8,049 bases of DNA from Actinomycetota bacterium. Lineage in GTDB: Bacteria > Actinomycetota > Actinomycetes > Actinomycetales > Angustibacteraceae. Positions 5,387 to 8,049 of the stretch are shown here, piece by piece; the first letter of the stretch is position 1; each line of letters begins with the position of its first letter. Below the pieces are notes generated by a model. It was not told the origin of the DNA, made no database searches, and saw nothing but the letters and a program-made list of their open reading frames with translations. The stretch spans positions 1-8,049 of the forward strand of contig JACMOY010000455.1 of assembly GCA_014377795.1 (NCBI GenBank), in the 5' to 3' direction. A program made the position numbers and the translations under genes.

Positions 5387-6721
5387 ATGTCCCAGACGAC
5401 CGAGCAGTCCGCAGCCGGTACCCCGGAGCACCCCAGCGAGCCGCAGACCGCGGCCTTCGAGCCCGTGCAGTGGTTCGGCACCGAGCCCGCAACGCCGTAC
5501 GGCCCGCCGCCGGCACCCCCAGCCGACTCTGCCTTCACCCGCCGCGACCGGGGCGACCGCCCCCGGCGGCGCTACCTCGACATGGCCCTGTCGGCCGTGG
5601 TCGCCGCCGTGGTGGCGGCCGGCACGACCGCGGTCGTCGTCAGCAACGACGGCGTCCAGACCACTGCCGCGACGGCTGGCGCCGCGACGAGCGCGAACAA
5701 CGGCTCGGGCAACCCCGCCGCCGGGACGGGCTCGGGCCCGGTCGAGCAGACCGCCCGCGCCGGTGTGAGCTGGACGCCGGTCGCCGCGGCCGTCGAGCCC
5801 AGCGTGGTCGCCATCTCGGTGAGCTCGCAGGCCGGCGAGGCCCAGGGCTCAGGGGTGGTCCTCGACGACACCGGGCGGGTGCTGACCAACAACCACGTCG
5901 TGTCCGGCGTCGGCTCGAACGGCCAGCTGACGGTGACCCTCTCGGACGGGCGCGCCTACTCGGCCACCGTCGTGGGCACCGACCCCTCGACCGACCTCGC
6001 GGTCATCGTGATGAAGGGCGCCGACAAGCTGACCCCGGCCACCCTCGGTGACTCCGACGCGGTCAAGGTCGGCTCGCCCGTCATGGCCGTCGGCAACCCG
6101 CTGGGCCTGGCCGGCACCGTCACCACGGGCATCGTCAGCGCCCTGGACCGTCCGGTCACCACGACCAACGAGAGCGCGCAGACCCCCGCGGCCGGTGACA
6201 GCGGCACCGTCGTCACCAACGCGATCCAGACCGACGCCGCGGTCAACCCCGGCAACAGCGGCGGCGCCCTGGTCGACGACACCGGCCGGGTCATCGGCAT
6301 CCCGTCCTCGATCGCCTCGCTGGGCTCGACCGGCGGCGGATCGCAGTCCGGCAGCATCGGGCTGGGCTTCTCGATCCCGATCAACGAGGCCAAGTCGATC
6401 GCCGACCAGCTGATCGCCGGCGGCACGGCCGAGCACCCCTACCTCGGGGTGGGCCTGAAGGACGGCTCGGTCAAGGACGGCACCGCCAGCCGCACCGCGG
6501 CCGTGGTCGCCACCGTCTCGGCGGGCACACCGGCCGCCGCGGCCGGCCTCGAGGTCGGCGACGCCGTCACCGGGGTCGACGGCGAGGCGGTCAACGGCTC
6601 GGAGTCGCTGGTCGCGCAGATCCGCGAGCGCAGCGTCGGTGCCAAGGTCGACCTCACCGTCGTGCGGTCCGGCAGCTCCCAGCAGATCAGCGTCACCTTG
6701 ACCAAGCGCCCCGCCGCCTGA
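5387..6721 (+). CDS. Membrane-anchored HtrA/DegP-like serine protease with PDZ domain (PepD type)
   Basis: A 444-residue protein of the HtrA family. A Pro-rich cytoplasmic N-terminus (1-62) ends in positive charges (RRDRGDRPRRR), followed by one membrane helix (about 65-86) and a Gly/Ala/Thr/Asn-rich linker. The outside trypsin-like domain has an intact triad: H170 (LTNNHVVS), D203 (STDLAVI) and S291 (NPGNSGGALV). A single PDZ domain (about 350-440, from YLGVGLKDG) ends the protein. The likely role is degrading or refolding damaged proteins outside the membrane. The ATG at 5387 is preferred over an in-frame GTG at 5378 because GAGGTG (5375-5380) sits 6 bases before the ATG and would overlap the GTG. 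It is 51 bases after the kinase gene with no clear promoter between, so cotranscription is likely. The order regulator-kinase-protease matches mprA-mprB-pepD. Confidence 0.95.
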   Translation: MSQTTEQSAAGTPEHPSEPQTAAFEPVQWFGTEPATPYGPPPAPPADSAFTRRDRGDRPRRRYLDMALSAVVAAVVAAGTTAVVVSNDGVQTTAATAGAATSANNGSGNPAAGTGSGPVEQTARAGVSWTPVAAAVEPSVVAISVSSQAGEAQGSGVVLDDTGRVLTNNHVVSGVGSNGQLTVTLSDGRAYSATVVGTDPSTDLAVIVMKGADKLTPATLGDSDAVKVGSPVMAVGNPLGLAGTVTTGIVSALDRPVTTTNESAQTPAAGDSGTVVTNAIQTDAAVNPGNSGGALVDDTGRVIGIPSSIASLGSTGGGSQSGSIGLGFSIPINEAKSIADQLIAGGTAEHPYLGVGLKDGSVKDGTASRTAAVVATVSAGTPAAAAGLEVGDAVTGVDGEAVNGSESLVAQIRERSVGAKVDLTVVRSGSSQQISVTLTKRPAA

Positions 6722-6730
6722 CGGCGGGGC
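6708..6730 (+). terminator. 9-bp GC hairpin with the protease stop codon in its loop
   Basis: GCCCCGCCG (6708-6716) and CGGCGGGGC (6722-6730) are perfect complements around a 5-base loop that contains the TGA stop (6719-6721). The stem is very stable, but no T-tract follows. It may help end transcription or protect the 3' end, and it may partly arise from the Pro-Ala-Ala codons of the C-terminus. It works next to the larger hairpin at 6798-6846. Confidence 0.45.
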
Positions 6731-6797
6731 CTGCCACGCCCGGTGCGCCGCCGACCGTCACCCTCCCTGGGCGGTCGTCCGGCGCGCTGGGCGACCG

Positions 6798-6846
6798 GCC
6801 CGGGTGCGAGCTCCTCGTGCGACGAGGACGAGGAGCCGCCCCGGGC
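6798..6846 (+). terminator. Long stem-loop between protease and HelD-like genes, probable terminator
   Basis: Three stacked arms pair: GCCCGGG with CCCGGGC (7 bp), GCG with CGC (3 bp) and GCTCCTCGT with ACGAGGAGC (9 bp). That gives 19 bp with single-base bulges at 6805 (T) and 6809 (A) and a 9-base loop. The ACGAGG in the inner arm is duplicated in tandem, so CCTCGT can also close a tighter hairpin with the first copy (6822-6827). The 3' side is mildly T-containing (TTCGCTCTGT). It lies upstream of the next gene's -10 element, so it is best read as the terminator of the two-component/protease unit and not as a leader of the next gene. Confidence 0.6.
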
Positions 6847-6876
6847 TTCGCTCTGTCAGCACGTCGCGGCGTCGCG

Positions 6877-6882
6877 TAGGGT
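6877..6882 (+). promoter_or_regulatory. -10 element of the HelD-like gene, probably leaderless
   Basis: TAGGGT fits the actinobacterial TANNNT -10 and ends 8 bases before the GTG at 6891, which places transcription start at the start codon. CTGTCA (6853-6858), 18 bases upstream, is a modest -35 match to TTGACA (four of six). No Shine-Dalgarno precedes the GTG, consistent with a leaderless message. Confidence 0.55.
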
Positions 6883-6890
6883 CGATCGTC

Positions 6891-8049
6891 GTGCCCGACC
6901 CGACGCTGGAAGCCGAGCAGGCCCACCTGGCCCGGGCCCGCACCGAGCTGACCCGGATGCGCGAGCGCACCCTGTCGCTGCGGGTGCAGGGCGGCGACCC
7001 GGTGTCCTCGCAGTACCTCGCGGCCACCCTGTGGCGGCGGGCGGCCTCGCTGGTCGACGACCCGACGTCGACGCTGTTCTTCGGCCGCATCGACGTCGCG
7101 GCCGCCGGCGGCGACGAGCGCTGGTACGTCGGACGGCGGCACGTGGCCGACGAGGACGGCGACCCCGTGGTCATCGACTGGCGCGCCGAGGTCTCGCGCG
7201 CCTTCTACCGCGCCAGCCGCGCCACACCACTGGGGGTCCGGCTGCGCCGCCGGTTCGGCATCGACCACGGCCAGGTCACGGCGTACGAGGACGAGCACCT
7301 GAGCGACCCGGACGAGGGCGAGCAGCGCAGCCGGATCCTGGCCGGCGAGATCGAGCGGCCGCGGGTGGGCCCGATGCGCGACATCGTCGCGACCATCCAG
7401 CCCGAGCAGGACGAGATCGTGCGCGTTGACATCGGCACGACCGTGTGCGTCCAGGGCGCGCCGGGCACCGGTAAGACCGCGGTGGGTCTGCATCGCGCAG
7501 CCTGGCTGCTGTACGCCCACCGCGAGCGCCTCGCCCGCTCCGGAGTGCTCGTGGTGGGTCCGAACCGGGCGTTCCTCGAGCACGTCGGTGCGGTGCTGCC
7601 CGCGCTCGGCGAGATCGACGTCGGGCACGCCCGGATCGAGGACCTCACCGCCGCGGTCGTGGTGCGCGCCGTCGACGAGCCCGCGCTCGGGGTGCTCAAG
7701 GGTGACCCGCGGCTGGCCCAGGTGGTGCACCGGGCGGTCTGGTCGCACGTCAGCGACCCCACCGAGGCGCTGGTCGCGCCGAACGGGTCGCGTCGGTGGC
7801 GGGTGCCCGCCCACGAGGTCCATGACATCGTCGCCGAGCTGCGCGGCCGCGGCGTGCGTTACCACGCAGCCCGCGCGATGCTCAGCCAGCGGCTGGCGCA
7901 CGCCGTACTGCTGCAGATGGAGGCCGCCGGCGACTGCCCGGACGACCGGGTGCAGGACGCCGTCGCCCGCTCGCGGCCGGTGCGCGCGTACGCCGACACG
8001 CTGTGGCCGGCGCTGGACCCGGCCAAGGTCGTGCTGCGGCTGTGGTCGG
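6891..8049 (+). CDS. HelD-family RNA polymerase-associated ATPase (UvrD-like), 3' end beyond window
   Basis: The first 386 residues of a superfamily 1 UvrD-like ATPase of the HelD type, usually about 700 residues. The N-terminal helical segment (about 6-55, EAEQAHLARARTELTRMRER) matches the antiparallel coiled coil that HelD inserts into the RNA polymerase secondary channel. It is followed by the family signature LFFGRIDV, WYVGRRHV, VVIDWRAEVSRAFYRASRATP and RRRFG. A Q-motif-like IQPEQDEIVR (Q170, Q173) precedes Walker A GAPGTGKT (189-196, K195). HelD proteins use ATP to pull stalled RNA polymerase off DNA, and the actinobacterial relative HelR is linked to rifampicin tolerance. Whether this member does either cannot be told from the half seen. 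The GTG at 6891 is chosen from the likely leaderless promoter; the frame stays open upstream without another good start. It is truncated only by the window edge. Confidence 0.9.
   Translation, partial: MPDPTLEAEQAHLARARTELTRMRERTLSLRVQGGDPVSSQYLAATLWRRAASLVDDPTSTLFFGRIDVAAAGGDERWYVGRRHVADEDGDPVVIDWRAEVSRAFYRASRATPLGVRLRRRFGIDHGQVTAYEDEHLSDPDEGEQRSRILAGEIERPRVGPMRDIVATIQPEQDEIVRVDIGTTVCVQGAPGTGKTAVGLHRAAWLLYAHRERLARSGVLVVGPNRAFLEHVGAVLPALGEIDVGHARIEDLTAAVVVRAVDEPALGVLKGDPRLAQVVHRAVWSHVSDPTEALVAPNGSRRWRVPAHEVHDIVAELRGRGVRYHAARAMLSQRLAHAVLLQMEAAGDCPDDRVQDAVARSRPVRAYADTLWPALDPAKVVLRLWS

Noticed and set aside
3002..5431. An 809-codon open frame on the minus strand opposite the response regulator and kinase
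   Set aside because: It lies wholly antisense to two genes with complete, conserved motifs. Its translation is Gly/Gln/Val/His/Asp/Arg-rich low-complexity, typical of the stop-free antisense frame in very GC-rich DNA.
5350..6051. A 233-codon plus-strand open frame overlapping the protease gene
   Set aside because: It overlaps the HtrA frame, whose triad is intact, and its own translation is almost all Arg, Gly, Pro and Ala.
6693..7901. A 402-codon minus-strand open frame opposite the HelD-like gene
   Set aside because: The plus strand encodes a clear HelD-family protein with coiled coil and Walker A. The minus translation is a GC-driven shadow.

Overview
The window is high-GC DNA (roughly 70% or more over most of its length). 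It has GTG starts, dense coding and actinobacterial protein families: an XPB-type helicase, a PhoP/TcrX-like response regulator with its kinase, a PepD/HtrA-type protease and a HelD-family RNA polymerase ATPase. It most likely comes from an actinomycete chromosome. I cannot name the genus.

Layout. Bases 1 to about 150 do not belong to the rest. They are near 56% GC and encode a piece of a repetitive bacterial surface-adhesin domain that runs in frame into an XPB helicase lacking its own N-terminus. I read this as an assembly chimera or recombination junction, not a real fusion protein. The XPB helicase continues to 1604. An 83-base gap follows, with a near-perfect inverted repeat just before a GTG-started XRE-type regulator (1688-2407) whose C-terminal half resembles a degenerate nucleotidyltransferase fold. 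Convergent to it, across a short gap with a 20-bp palindrome, lies an unrecognised 160-residue gene on the minus strand (2523-3005).

A 122-base divergent region with a 12-bp palindrome and a small hairpin separates that gene from a plus-strand run: OmpR-family response regulator (3128-3844), membrane histidine kinase (3845-5335, starting at the base after the regulator's stop) and membrane-anchored HtrA-like serine protease (5387-6721). The gene order matches mprA-mprB-pepD of Mycobacterium tuberculosis. This suggests an envelope-stress signalling unit, although the regulator's own sequence looks closer to PhoP/TcrX. After the protease come two hairpins, one wrapped around its stop codon and one very long. 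Next is a likely leaderless promoter and a HelD-family RNA polymerase-associated ATPase, cut off by the window end (6891-8049).

No RNA genes, insertion sequences, CRISPR arrays or phage genes were found, and no stretch longer than 300 bases lacks a gene. Apart from the chimeric start this is an ordinary chromosomal region. I do not see a convincing new multi-gene system. The most open questions are the regulator with a nucleotidyltransferase-like tail and its operator, the unknown minus-strand gene, and the structured intergenic elements.
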